A stretch of 64,000 nt of DNA, taken from NCBI RefSeq assembly GCF_950023065.1, contig NC_088677.1:64629469-64693468 (forward strand), read 5' to 3'. This document shows, one piece after another, positions 39,993-52,200 of the stretch; within the stretch, counting starts at the first letter, position 1; each line of letters opens with the position of its first letter. The DNA is from Planococcus citri. Taxonomy: Eukaryota > Arthropoda > Insecta > Hemiptera > Pseudococcidae. Position numbers and translations under genes: made by a program. Under the pieces are notes generated by a model. That model was not told where the DNA came from and did no database searches. It was given only the letters and a program-made list of their open reading frames with translations.

Positions 39993-41885
39993 TTGTTAAA
40001 GAAACATTTATTCTCGCATTTCATTACCCAAACCACTTTGCTTTTTACGATGAATGCAAAAAAGCAAAACGGTCCTGCCGGAAATCTGAGAAATAAGAGT
40101 AAAACGATGCCAACCACAGCTGGCATGTGTCTATGCAAAACCACGCCACACAGCTCTTTCTGTCCACGCTATAGAAAGAGAGGTAGACCTGTTAAAATAA
40201 TTAAGTTAAAAAACCAAACAGCGGAGAAGTCTAGGACCTCTCCACTCATATCTTTCGATAACCTATTCGAAAGCAATTCGGACCGAAATGCTACCGACGC
40301 TGAATCCGAGATTTCTGACATACCCCAAGTAATACCTCAGAGTGCATATAGAGAAATTCCGAACCAAAAAGCTCGTTCAAGACAGCCTCAAATTCCTGAG
40401 AATTTGACGCCGGAAAATCCAGCTCATGATCTATTCCAACAAACATGGAAATGGCAAGCTGAAATGGAATCGGAGATTCAAACCAATTACGCGATTCACG
40501 AAGGTGCCATTCAAGATTTGTCAGAAGACCTCGATAAACTATCGCTTAACACGGAGGAAAGGCTATATCAAATTGAAACCAAAGCGAACCAATTTGAAAC
40601 CACGTGCAACGCTTGGTCCGATAAAGCCAAGGAGTGTGCTGCGTCCATGAAAGAAGACATAGCACACAATAAAAGGACATCGGACAAAGCTCTAAAGATA
40701 GCCACAGACGTTAAGCTTGAGCTCAGAGACAAAACTGAGCACATTGTAGAAAACATCTCGAAACTCACAGAAGATTGCAAAAAGATGGCAGACGACTATT
40801 ACAGTCATCCAAATCAACGCAATTCTGGAGGAGAATACAGCAATGTGGAAAAAACCAAAAATATGCCTATCGATGTAAATTCTGTACGCAGTGCAGGAGC
40901 ATTTTACAACGATGCGAAACGCTTTTTTCCACACGAATTCATAACTGAATTCGAGACATACTTCAGACGTACGAACGCAAATGAAGACCACATGCGTTGT
41001 GCATTTAAAAGCAACGTTCTAGCGAATGATGCAGAATTATGGAGAAATAACCTCCATGATTCACTCACATATGAGGAAGTAAAACAAGATTTCCTCAGGC
41101 ACTATTGGAGCAAGCAACGACAGAACGACGCATGGGAAGAGTGTACAAAAAATTTCACGTACGCTCCGAGCCTCGAAGCAATGGCTAAGGAAATGGCAAG
41201 ATGGGCCAGGCAGCTAAGCTACATGGACTATGCCGTACCCAGGCAAATAATCGAAATGCTAACGAACAAAGCTCCATTCACTCATTTCGAATATTTAATG
41301 TCAGCCGGTGATTCGATTGACAATTTCATTGGATGCCTAAAATATCTAGGCAACCATCAAACAGATCCAAGGCGTGAAAGAAAGGTTATGATCGGAGAGG
41401 AGCCCACAACCTCCAAAAAACCAATCACAACCAACACAAATTTGAACCAAGCTACAGGCCAGGGCTCAAATGTCGACAAATGGAACGATGTGGAATTCTT
41501 ACGAAAAGCACTAGCACAGGCGCTACTTGCCAAAAAGAAACCGAGGGCCCCTACACCCCTACCAATCGAATTTCATAAGAAAAACTTTCACAATCGAAAC
41601 AAAGACGACCGCCAGAAATCTAACACCACGAGCGATACGAATGCGGCGACCACAACTCCAAAGGAGCAGCAGCCCATAAAAAAGAAGAAATTCGACTTCA
41701 AAATGCCCTCAGGAGCCATACCAGTACAATGCCTACAATACCATGAAGAAATGGGATGGGTATACGTACCTCCAGAACCAGAATCGGAAGAGGAAGCAGA
41801 ACAAGAGATGGACTGCAACCAAATTCTGAATGAATTACTAAGTGAGCCCGAAAGTGACAATTTGCCGGGAAACGACCAAAGCTAG
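39993..41885 (+). CDS. gag: Gag protein of the 5.5-kb element
   Basis: 630 residues from the first ATG; Met20 at 40,050 (MNAKKQNGPAG) is an alternative start and removes a hydrophobic leader. The N-terminal region has a Cys/His cluster and an AT-hook-like KRGRPVK (62-68). A coiled coil spans about 145-265. The capsid-like domain spans about 298-455 and contains VRSAGAFYNDAKRFFPHEFI, homologous to the 17-kb element's Gag. The C-terminus is Lys-rich, then acidic (EPESEEEAEQEMD). No CCHC knuckle. The frame is fully open, so the copy may still make capsid protein. Confidence 0.88.
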   Translation: MLKKHLFSHFITQTTLLFTMNAKKQNGPAGNLRNKSKTMPTTAGMCLCKTTPHSSFCPRYRKRGRPVKIIKLKNQTAEKSRTSPLISFDNLFESNSDRNATDAESEISDIPQVIPQSAYREIPNQKARSRQPQIPENLTPENPAHDLFQQTWKWQAEMESEIQTNYAIHEGAIQDLSEDLDKLSLNTEERLYQIETKANQFETTCNAWSDKAKECAASMKEDIAHNKRTSDKALKIATDVKLELRDKTEHIVENISKLTEDCKKMADDYYSHPNQRNSGGEYSNVEKTKNMPIDVNSVRSAGAFYNDAKRFFPHEFITEFETYFRRTNANEDHMRCAFKSNVLANDAELWRNNLHDSLTYEEVKQDFLRHYWSKQRQNDAWEECTKNFTYAPSLEAMAKEMARWARQLSYMDYAVPRQIIEMLTNKAPFTHFEYLMSAGDSIDNFIGCLKYLGNHQTDPRRERKVMIGEEPTTSKKPITTNTNLNQATGQGSNVDKWNDVEFLRKALAQALLAKKKPRAPTPLPIEFHKKNFHNRNKDDRQKSNTTSDTNAATTTPKEQQPIKKKKFDFKMPSGAIPVQCLQYHEEMGWVYVPPEPESEEEAEQEMDCNQILNELLSEPESDNLPGNDQS

Positions 41886-41899
41886 ACCTGGTCGGGGCA

Positions 41900-42088
41900 A
41901 TGTCTAGCAATTTGAAAGCCCTCGGTAACACAATTTTCACAGAATTCACATGGATAGGCGACGGCTTAGTTCACTTCATGAAACGAGGCGAACTCCGGAT
42001 GCGTCAAAATTTAAAATCACGGAAGTGTTCGACACCGATTGGGGAAGTAAATACAACTTCATTTACTCCCTACAGCGGAACTTTCTAG
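41900..42088 (+). pseudogene. N-terminal remnant of pol (SGNH-like block I)
   Basis: ATG 14 nt after the gag stop, in a different frame. FTEFTWIGDGLVHFMKRGEL matches the pol N-terminus of the 17-kb element (FTEDYIWIGDGIVHFIRRGT). After about 35 codons the match ends and the frame runs into unrelated sequence; everything else of pol is deleted. Confidence 0.75.
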
Positions 42089-42945
42089 CTGAGCTAGAAA
42101 GCTCCAAGGTAACCTTTTTTTCCGACGGCCCGAACTACGATATGAAGAAATACGTACACGTCGCCGAAGCGATTAAATTGGCTCTCATCCCACAAGTCGT
42201 CGGTGAAATTCGAAATGGCGTAAAACTCGAGAAAGAAGACGTACGTACGATGCTGCCGCCAAAGAACTACGTACCGCCGCCAAAACCGGCCTACAACGGC
42301 AACATCCAACAACCAGCCACAACAACCACGTCAACTACCGCCACCGAAACACCCGCGGTAACGACACAGGCCAACAATACAGCTTCAACGTCAACGGCGT
42401 CAATGACACCGACAACACCAGCGACTACTTCCCAGCCAATACAAAGTATCGTGACAGGAAATCAACCGCAACCGATCGCAGCCTATAACTCGCAGAACCT
42501 GCTGGGCTTTTATACTGACCAAAATAACGCCATGGATACGAGCAATTTCGAAAACACTTCTTCAATCGACGGTCTGGGTGCTGATTTCGCCACACATACC
42601 AGCCTAAAAACCTGGGAAGGTAGCATTGGTACACGACAATCGTTCAACGCTCTGAATACGACTCCAGACAGCTCGTTCCATTTCGAGAATACACTGAACG
42701 TCCGTTCACAATCGACGTCCAACGTGTCATTAGCCAAATCAGCGGACATTAACTTCTATCGTAGAACTTCGCTACAAACCGACGATTTGCAACCTACGAA
42801 TGAACCTGCGGCGATAACTGCGACCGAATATTCAAACGATTCAACCCCGCTATCAGACGAAAATTGGACAGAAGGCGATATCGAACAAAATATACCAACT
42901 CCCAATTTATACGATGTAACGAAGCATTCAGAACCGCAGATTTAA
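41950..42945 (+). CDS. C-terminal half of the accessory SGNH-like ORF, joined out of frame to the pol remnant
   Basis: 331-codon frame; its first ~17 codons are a shadow of the pol remnant. From about residue 20 (TEVFDTDWGSKYN) it matches the 17-kb element's SGNH-like ORF from its residue 110 (TKVFTDSWSRTYN), then continues with a similar GP...Y..V..AI...L pattern and a T/Q/P-rich tail. The join near 41,995-42,015 therefore marks a deletion corresponding to about 10.9 kb of the big element. Whether this frame is translated is unknown. Confidence 0.6.
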   Translation: MDRRRLSSLHETRRTPDASKFKITEVFDTDWGSKYNFIYSLQRNFLAELESSKVTFFSDGPNYDMKKYVHVAEAIKLALIPQVVGEIRNGVKLEKEDVRTMLPPKNYVPPPKPAYNGNIQQPATTTTSTTATETPAVTTQANNTASTSTASMTPTTPATTSQPIQSIVTGNQPQPIAAYNSQNLLGFYTDQNNAMDTSNFENTSSIDGLGADFATHTSLKTWEGSIGTRQSFNALNTTPDSSFHFENTLNVRSQSTSNVSLAKSADINFYRRTSLQTDDLQPTNEPAAITATEYSNDSTPLSDENWTEGDIEQNIPTPNLYDVTKHSEPQI

Positions 42946-43972
42946 ACGACGAAACCTGGGGTAACGTACATCTGAACTATCTAAACTTACGTAAAAGCGC
43001 GCTGCTAATATATTTCGAATATGTAGATACTCGACCTATGTATTTAAAACAATTTTGCCCATTAAATATGCCAACGATGCAAAACATTCGGATAATTTTA
43101 CTTCTAATTTCTCCTTTTTATTTTTTATTTTTTATTCAAGAGTTTTACTTTATTCTTTACGTCAAATATATCATTTTTTTTTTTCTTCAAATTGTCAAAT
43201 GTTTGAAATATTTTTCTTTGTATCAATACTATTATAGTTTTCATTTACCTATCTTTCGTATTTCATTACCTGGATATGTCACTATAGTTTGGCATTCGTC
43301 AAAATTTTTTTTTTTTTGTTTGAAAATACATTAGATACACCATATTTTCTTTTATTTTTATTTTATTTTTATATTTGTATTACATTGTCTTGAAGTAGAC
43401 AAATACCTTATTATTTTAAAAAAAAAAAAAACCTTTTTCTTTTCTAATTGATTATTTTTAGATATAAAATTTTTATTTTTTGTTTTTTGACCACTACTAA
43501 CCCAATAATCTTGTCAAAACTTTCCACTTTTATAACTGTATCGAAATAATTCTATTCCTTCTAGATTTAATTCATTTTTTTTAACGTATTACTCTGCAAA
43601 TGTTGCGACTCTACATTTAATTCCTGATAATCAAGAATTAAAATCAAAACAGAAAAGTGTTGACCAGTCTATCTTCCTCAAGTATCTCTCACCAAAACAC
43701 ATTCGACCTTGTTTTGATAATGGGGGCTCTGTTCAGGTTCTGGTAGAGGGTTCCCAAGGGGATTTTCGAAAGAAAAGCCACTTGGGGCTACCTACGGGAT
43801 ATTGGATGAGCCTCTCATACTCACAAAATTACACACACTCCAACGTGTCTCGCCTATCCTCGTAGCAACGCACGGGGGGCAGTTGGGGTGTCCTACAGGA
43901 CAATGACATTAGGTACGTGGTAGTATACATTCTTACCGTGTGTTTCTCCGTGGATTGCCTAAGGGTAAACCC
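42946..43972 (+). other. 3' untranslated region of the 5.5-kb element
   Basis: T-rich (43,080-43,570) with no ORF of note. Near 43,871 CACGGGGGGCA occurs about 100 nt before the LTR-proximal polypurine tract and resembles it. Confidence 0.5.
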
Positions 43973-43984
43973 ACGGGGGGCATA
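43973..43984 (+). promoter_or_regulatory. Polypurine tract
   Basis: ACGGGGGGCATA directly abuts the 3' LTR; same GGGGCATA core as the 17-kb element. Confidence 0.75.
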
Positions 43985-44491
43985 TGTGATATACTACCAT
44001 GCCTACATTGTCTACGTGAGGGATATTAGGAGACACAGGTTGGTAACACTGGGATATTCGCGATGTCCTGGTCCTAGACCAGGATATGAGCAGATATCCC
44101 AAGCCAGTTCGCTATCCTGAGTCGACGCAGAGTAGTGTAATTCGCGGACAAATAGTGCTGTTAATAACTGACCCTTAAGGTCGTTCATTCGATCCCTTCT
44201 TTCATTAGAGTTAAGGTGTTTTTGTTATAATCTTTGTGGTAACAATCAGTTGTGTATTAAATTGAATCGTTCATAATTGTTACTCCAAAATATATGGTAT
44301 TTGGTGAGTCACTACGGTGTTTGCTTATTTATTATATATTTACGAGAGTATTAATGATTTATTGCTGTTTGAGCTAGTCTGGCCCCTTTGAGGAATTATT
44401 CCCGGTGAATAATTCCAGGAGTCAATCCGTGTGCTTGTTACTAGTTATATCCCATCAAGTCCCTTCAGCTATAATCTATTACTATCTCTCA
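43985..44491 (+). repeat. 3' LTR of the 5.5-kb element
   Basis: 507 bp, matching 39,006-39,513 except for CTTCAGCTATAAT in place of CTTTAGCCATAAAT near the end. Followed by the duplication GTTA. Confidence 0.95.
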
Positions 44492-44495
44492 GTTA

Positions 44496-47400
44496 AAGAA
44501 AAAAAAGTGAATTTAATCGCAAATTTTTCATTTTTCAAGTTCGAATTCTTTAAAATAGGTAACCTCCTTTACAATCTGTTTCCTTTGTATAAATCTTCTA
44601 AAAATTTTAAGAAATAAAAAATGAAAAATTGAAGTCTGAAAACATTTTTTGAAAGTTTTTCATTTCTTGTAAAAATTCTTGTAAATAACTTCATTTTCTT
44701 GAGATGGAAGATACTTAGAAGAATTTTGATCAGAAATGAAAAATTATTCAAAAATGTTCACAGACTTAAATTTTTTCATTTCTTACATTTTTTCCAATTT
44801 TTGGAGGACTCGAGCTCCATATAATGTAGAGCGAGCATTATTTAGGGGTCAAAGATTGTTTTTTTCTTTAAAAAGACGCTGCTTGGAAGAATTTTGACAC
44901 AAAAATGGCAAATTTTAAACAAAAAAAAATTGACTTTAAATTAATTCCATTTATTTTTACCAACTTTTGAAGAAGTTCATACAAGAGGAACAAATAATTT
45001 AGAAGAATTCTGAGGCAGAAATGATTTTTTTTTTGAATGAACACGAACTAATTTTTTTTGGATTTTTCTTGACAGGTGTTGGAAGGGGGCAGGGGAGGGG
45101 AGGGGAGGGAAGCTCTAAACACAATCTTCTTTTGGAACTGGAAAATTATCAAAAAAATATGGAACTAATATTTTATAGAATTCAATCACTTCAGCGGATG
45201 AGAATTCGAGAAAATGAAATTTCAAAATAAGAACCCCCCCCCCCCCCCCCGGGGGAGATTGATACAGAGTACTCGCATTCGTTCCATAGCAAAACTTCTT
45301 TAAATTAATCGTAACATTGACAAAAATTCTCTCCAAAAATAAGACTTTTTTTAGACACTGAAAGAGTGCAATGCAACAACAGGGCGTCTCCTAAATCCAA
45401 AAAACTAAATTTGAAAAATATACTACAAAAAAGTGACCAAAAAACTTTAATCCATACTAAACATAACATTTCATTTCCAGAAGCGTGACGAAGCGATGTG
45501 TCGTGGGAGGGGGGTGGAGACTGGAATTCACGCAACTTTTCTCGTTAATTTTTCTCAATTTTTTACTCCAGACTCCCCCCTCCCACACCAAGATTTTTAC
45601 AACACTAATTGGCCAGATATGGTTAAGACCATTTTTTAAAAAGGAAAGTTGGAAACAAAAATATGAAAATATAAAAAATTTATTTGAATTTTTTCATTGA
45701 TTGGATTTGTTTTTGGAATTTCTAGAGTTGATTTTTCCATTGAAAATTCACAATTCTTTAGAAGTAAAACATTATTTTTGATGGGAGAAGTCAATTTTTC
45801 TACCTTCCTAATTTTGTTATAGAGGAGAGGAAAGTGAGGGCGAAAGATTTTGAAGATTTATAATTTAAGGAATAAAATCGATGATTTTTCGTAATTTTTT
45901 TACAGTAAGTAGAGAAAAATCGATATGCAAAAATTTTTCAAACACAATTTTTCTTCATTTCGATTTTTTTTTCATTTTAAAGATCCTTTCCAAATTTCGT
46001 ACATTTTTCACGGTTTTTCGTACTTTTTCAGGTCGTTTTCCAATTTCGTACTTTGTTCGTGAATTCGTAGTTTTTTCGGCCAGTACACACCCTGAACAAT
46101 AAATTTAAAAAATTAAATATCAAACTTCCCCCAAGATCCCTGAACATATAATTTCTCCATTCAGGAAAAAAAATGCTGAAATTGATTCGAAGTCCAGTTG
46201 GTAGTTACATATAAGACCAACTTTATTCTAAATTTTATAAAAATGCAAACACTAGATATGAATATCTTAGTGGGTGGGAGGGAGAGCATCAAAAGACCGT
46301 TTTCGCGCAACCTTCAAAAAAAACTGCGTAAAAATAGATTTACAAAACATGTTGAAGCTTATAAAATTTCATAATTATTAGGGGTTCATAGGTTCACTAA
46401 AAAAAAATGTAAATCTCACAAGAATTGATTAACATTGTTTTGTAGGAGAAAAGATGAAAAATTCACATTGGAATTTGGAGGTCATTTCATCAAAAATTCC
46501 AGCTAAACTCACACAAGTTTTGAAAAAAATTGAAATCGACTCATTGTAGGCCATGCGAAATGTATTTGAAAGATAAAATGCTCCGAACATATTTGAGAAA
46601 AGGAGTCAACATAAATAACACTTGAGAGAAGTGAAAGAAAGCGAAAATTTTGAGAAAAATCGTTCGAAAAAAACTCAAAACATGGAAAATACTTTTGAAA
46701 CTTCTCACGTTTTGAAGGGAAAATTTCACTTTAAAATTACTGCAGATTAAATAATTTGATTTTTCGAAAACTCGTAGGTAGGTACCTACTTTTTTCATAA
46801 TTCGTACTTGAATTGAACATTTTTACTTTTTTGCAGTATCCATCATGAAGAAAGGTAATGGAAATGAGGTAAAATTTTTTTCAATTTCTTATTTTTTAGA
46901 AAATTTCTCAAAGTGTTGTTAAAAATGCAAAATTTCTTAGGCTTATTTAAACGATGCAGAATTAATTTAAAACTGATTTTTTTAGCAATGAAACGGGATA
47001 GATTACCCTCATGAACCACCTTATGCATATTGAAAAAACTTTCCACGAACAACCATTTTCATATTCAGTATTGCAAGGATTTGTTTAGAAATTATTTATT
47101 GCATTGTTACCAGTTCACTGAATTATTTGTTTTTAGATAAGAATCATTCTATCCGGCATCCCCCTTGCATCACACGAATCAGTGAATCATTTTAATTAGT
47201 AAATTCTTCGCAAAATCGTCTTTAAAATGAGATTCGTTTGTTCACACTTCACAAGCGATTAAATAATATTGTCATTTTGCCTCTTTCTTCAAATAATTCA
47301 TCATGCAAACAAATAGACTGCTCAAGAAGAAGGGCATCGTTCAAATTTCAGAGCAATTCCATCTCAAACTCCGATCAGTATTCAGCAGCCCTTCGAGGTG

Positions 47401-47639
47401 CTCAAAAGACAGGGCAGATTCGCAGCAAAATTGTGCCCGTATTTCAGAAAGACATCAGCATCCAACAAAAAAATCATCGTAATTGCTCATTGCGATGCAA
47501 ACATTTTCTCATCTTCTTCGAATTCAATCGACCCAATCACTCGCATGCAACCATCACCTCATCACACGCCCACACACAAAACCAAAAACTACCATAACTA
47601 ACTACACAATACATGCGTATTGAAAAAATTTCCACTTAC
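44496..47639 (-). other. FAM13 last intron, part 5' of the LTR insertion
   Basis: AT-rich, no exon or gene seen. Includes a G-run cluster at 45,085-45,109, a C20 run followed by GGGGG at 45,233-45,255, and a copy of the GGGCGAAA repeat at 45,830-45,900. Confidence 0.5.
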
Positions 47640-49221
47640 GATGATAGTTCGTGTATATTACTGATTCGAACATCGCTTCCATCAGCATTACACAGAGGCT
47701 GGCACTCGGCAGAGGTTGATTTGTCTTCGCACATGGTTGCTATCGTATTAGCCGGATCGAAATCCATGGTTTCATTTTCAATAATAGTAGCCAAATCGGA
47801 CGAGGCTTCTTTCAGTTTCAACTAAAGTAGGGGGAAAAAATACCGTTTAATCATTTTACAAACCACAATCTCAATTTACTCAAAGGTACGAGAAACTCCT
47901 TCACAATAAGGTTACGACGAGACACTTACCGAAGCAGTAGACCTCGCTAAGAATCTCTTTACTGTCCGGTAACGAGAGTAAATAGGATGAAATAGGTCTT
48001 CGTTTCGAGCCGCAGTCTGACCAAAAGTGCTTTCTAAATGTAGCAATTCTCTCTGAATGGATACCTTTTCGTCTAACAGCTGCTCGTGTGTCATGTCCTC
48101 GACGCATTCTGGCCTTTCGGTGGCGATACGTTTTTCACATAATTGCTAAGGGATGAAGAAAGAGGTCAAAAAAAAGAACCAACGTAAAAATACTATAGTA
48201 TGGTAGGTAGGTATATCGTGTAACGATGTCTGATTAATGAAATTTATTCTAGGCACGGTAACGTGTTAAAACAAGCTACGGCGTATTACCTTTTCGGCTT
48301 CTTGGACGGCTTTTTCTTTATCTATCGGCGATGACGAGAATAAACCCAGATTTACGCTGTTATTTGGATTCTTCGTGATATGTAGTCGATGCGCGGAAAA
48401 ACTTTCGTTAGCTTCTTTTCTAAGTTCTGTACGAGGTGCAAGAAAAAAAAACAAAAAATAGATATTACATCGTCGTATGGTAACGTAAGTTTTGCGAAAC
48501 GAAAAGTTTCATTTTTACGATAATTTAAAGAAGAAGAAGGAAGAAGAGAGGAATGATGGGTAACGAGATTTCGGCCAACTTACGTTTGAGATTATTTTTC
48601 AAATGGATAATACTGGCTGACATTTGTTTATACTCTGGATGCGCCATTTTGTTCGAGATACTGGCCGTTTCACCGAATTTACTTTCGAAATCTTCTTCGA
48701 ATCTTTTCTTTTTTCTTTTAACCCTGTACAAAGACGAAAAAATGGACACTTGAGTTTCGAGCAGACGTAAAAAAACATACTCTGAAACGAGCACTAGGTA
48801 ATTTCAACCACTTACCATTGTAAATGTTTATTAACTTGTAAAATTTTCATCTCTATGCCGGATAAATGAACAGCGTGAGACGAAGCGGATAAATCGTGAG
48901 AATGATGACTCAAATTGATGGGAATTTTAGGCGAAACTGATCTTTCGATATTCTGCAACAAACAAACACATCGTTCAATTACCTGCTTTTGTAAGTACAT
49001 ATAAATCGACTGAACGTAATGATTTTCAAACATTTATTCTCCCCACTAACCGAATTATGAGGATGGCGATGAGCGAAACTCCAATTCTCGTAACTTGTTA
49101 ATGGTTCTGATATGTCGTTAAAATACTGAGCAGGTTCAGGCGAACTGTTCATTCTAGTCGGGCTCGATGATTCCGAAGACGAGTCGGAAGAAGTTGAACT
49201 AATGGAATGCGTATCGCTATC
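47640..49221 (-). CDS. FAM13: FAM13-family gene, six internal exons
   Basis: Exons in transcript order: 49,051-49,221, 48,816-48,952, 48,584-48,723, 48,290-48,426, 47,930-48,145 and 47,640-47,821. All are bounded by GT-AG sites (donors GTTAGT, GTAAGT, GTAAGT, GTAATA, GTAAGT, GTAAGT), and the phases join in frame from exon to exon and on to the terminal exon. Features in order: a Ser-rich segment (SSTSSDSSSESSSP), a coiled-coil-like HLQW-VKRKKKRFEEDF, then ERPECVEDMTHEQLLDEK, LLHLESTFGQ and PIYSRYRTVKR. The last set matches the FAM13 signature (TxEQ.L.EK..LQ, ES.HG, Y.RYR.VK; from memory). FAM13A/B in vertebrates carry an N-terminal RhoGAP domain; insect homologues such as Drosophila CG6424 are reported to lack it. 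The function in insects is unclear; vertebrate FAM13A is linked to beta-catenin turnover and metabolism. Confidence 0.82.
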
Positions 49222-52200
49222 CTGTAAAAATAAAAACCAAAGTTCGACTATTAAAAACGTATTTTTACCCTCGATGAAGCCGGATTACGAGTACAGTGAA
49301 GATAATTCGTTGAGTAAATATTTTTCTTTTTACGGTCATCCGAGCTCGAGCAACTCGAGTACGATTTTTATTGTTAGTATTCGCGATGCTAAGTTCATTA
49401 CACACGACTTGGATGCTTTTAGGGTATAAAAAGTCGAATCGATTCGATATTAACTATAAGGGGTTAATTTAACGTTTTATAGATCGAATCTTCTTTTATT
49501 TTCTAAAAATAATACCGAACATTTGTAAGATATTTTTATCCGACTTGTAATTTAAAATAAACGTCTGAACGTCGACAATTACAATTTTTTCAATTTTGTT
49601 TTTGAAAGAAAAGTACAGGTAGGTATGTTGTAATTTTCAAAGTGGTGTGTGGGATGAATGAAAAACAGAGACTTTACGAACGTACCAGATACGAGTTTGA
49701 AGTTTATTCGATTCGAAATCAAACTTGAACTTGACCGTAATTTCATTAAAGTACGTACACCTTAGATAATACCTCTACCTACCCGTAGTCCCCTACTCAT
49801 AGATTTCAGTAAGGTAATAAAATAAAAGAAGCGAAAATTCATCAAAAAATTTGAGAAAAAAGTACCAAGTCAACAGTTGTATCTTTTGAATTCTTTTCCA
49901 ACGTAGAAGGAATCTGATATCGTACATGGAAAAAAGCCCCATTCAATTTTTTCATTTTCTTACTTAATTTTTGTTTCGCTTTTTTCATCGAAAAAGAATC
50001 GAATAAGTATACATATTTGCTTGTGAATTAAAAAGTGAAATTTTACAATTTTATTTAAAAGAATAACACCATCGAATCGATTTTTAATGCTGGGAATGAA
50101 TTTAAAATGCTAAACTGAAATGAAAATTCAAGTTCACAAAAAAAATAAAAAATAACAGAAACGTTTCGAATTGATTTTCCAGAAAATTTGATTCCATTTT
50201 TACATTATTCAGAATACGAGTTCGGAGAGATTTCCATTAAATAGTCGAGTCGAACAAATACCACACTTTTTTACTGTTGGCCATTTTCAAATTCCAGTAG
50301 AAAAACGTTGTTTGTAATTTTCTCAATATGGATTGGTTATATTTTTTCAAACTGGGAACAATGCAATTTTAAAATTGTTGTTTTTTTTTCATTGTCGTTG
50401 AATCGAGTAAGCTTATTTTAACGAAGAAATATTTGAAATACCTAAGTTGTATTTTCGATGAAATATTTTTCAATTGTTGATTTGTTGCTAATCATCACTA
50501 TTGTCATAAAAAAAGGGAAAGGGGAAAAAAGAAATGGCCAGAAATCTTCCAAAAGCAACTTGAATTAGTGTCCATGGAGAGGGAGGGAGGGAGGGATGGA
50601 AGGAGTTAAAAAATCTATGAATTTTCAGTCTCATATTCAATTAACAAACCTCCGAAAATTGTGTTTCAAAAAATAAAACAATTTACAGATGAAAAGCAGT
50701 CCCAATGTGACGTATCAACAAATAAAAAGAATTTTTTAAATAGTGGTATATTTTATAAAAATTAATTTAAGCAGAATTTACGATAAATGCATCGAAGTTG
50801 ATCAATATAAATTGATACACCTATTACGATAATTAATCAATTTTTTCAGCAGGGAAAAGCTTTTTCAAACGAGGAAATATTTTTGAAGGTCTGAAATCTA
50901 AATTCCCCCATTTTATGCCTAAAATAATCTTGTAATTATAAACACTCACCAAAAAAAACCGATTTTTTTGAAAATTATTGCCTACTTTTTGTTGTTTTTT
51001 TTTCAAAGTAGAACACCAATTTTATGAAAATACTTCTAATTTATCGTTATTCCAACAGAAAAAATTTGTCAAATGAAATCACTTTTTTGAATTAAGAAAG
51101 CTTTTTCTCGATTTTTTTTTCAACAAGGGAGCTGCTCGGTCTGACACACTCCCATGAATCAAACCAAGCAAACTTAAAAAGACATGTCCTAAAACCGTTG
51201 TAACCAAATTTTTAGACGTTCAAGTTCATTTTTGGATTTATGATAATTTGTTGATTTTTTTTTCATTATCAAAAATATTTCTTCAACAAAAAAAAAACCA
51301 GCACATAATCTTCCAGCAATTTACAAATTTCTGCAGGAAAATCGAATCGCTCCTCGAGGGCAAGAATTGATCGTTTTCTGAGATTTCATTTGATAAAATA
51401 TTGTGAAAATTTCATGTTTCAAAAACCTCCTGGAGACTTCAAAAAATTTCAAAAAGTCACTGGAGGTTCCAAAATGACTTGGAATCCACCCGCAGTTCGA
51501 CTTAATTAGCAAGTTGAAATTAGTTTGCAGAATGAATTTCGGCTTTCAACTTGCATTTGATGAAATTTTGTAAAAATTTTAAGCTTCGAGAATCTACTGG
51601 AAGCATTTTTTGCCTTTCTAGAACAATTTGAAATTTTCTAGAAAAAATTGAAAATCAGCTGGAAGTTCCAGAGTGGGCTAAACGTGGTCGTTGTAAAAAA
51701 AAAAAAAGAAAAAAAAGGTAATTTTTGTTTATTTTTAAAATGTACTTAATTCATCAACAAATTTACCAATTTTTGTTTTTTCACATTTTCTTCTTTCTGA
51801 AACAACGTTTGGAACCCCTACAAAAAGTTCTGAATTAAGTATCGTAACTTGGTTCTATCCTTTATTTTTTTCCAAATACCTATCATTTTACGTTTTTTTT
51901 TTTTTTTTTTTTTTTTTTGAAGTTTCATCTTTAAAAGCTTGAGAATTAGCCAATTTCAAAGATATAGGCAGAGCTTAGAAAAGTAGGCATAGTAGGCATC
52001 ACTTTTGAAGAAATTCCCTCTAGCACTAGAAAATGACCTTGACTCATTTTTTTTACCAGGGATATAACTTGATCCCTTTATTCCTCCCTCTTCTGTGGAA
52101 CGCCACTAATGATTTACTAGAAATTAGAAAATCATCATTCTTAAATTTTCAGAAGTTTGTCAAATGTTAATAAATGGACTTTGTCATGTCGAATTTTGAT

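Larger units (their letters stand above)
39006..44491 (+). mobile_element. Non-autonomous LTR retrotransposon, 5,486 bp, relative of the 17-kb element
   Basis: LTRs at 39,006-39,513 and 43,985-44,491 start TG and end CA, and are flanked by the 4-bp duplication GTTA (39,002-39,005 and 44,492-44,495). The LTRs differ only in their last 25 bp (two substitutions and one indel as read), so the insertion is young. It carries primer binding site, leader, an intact gag, and a chimeric ORF pair in place of pol. There is no protease, RT or integrase, so it needs another element for mobility. It lies antisense in the last FAM13 intron. Confidence 0.93.
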
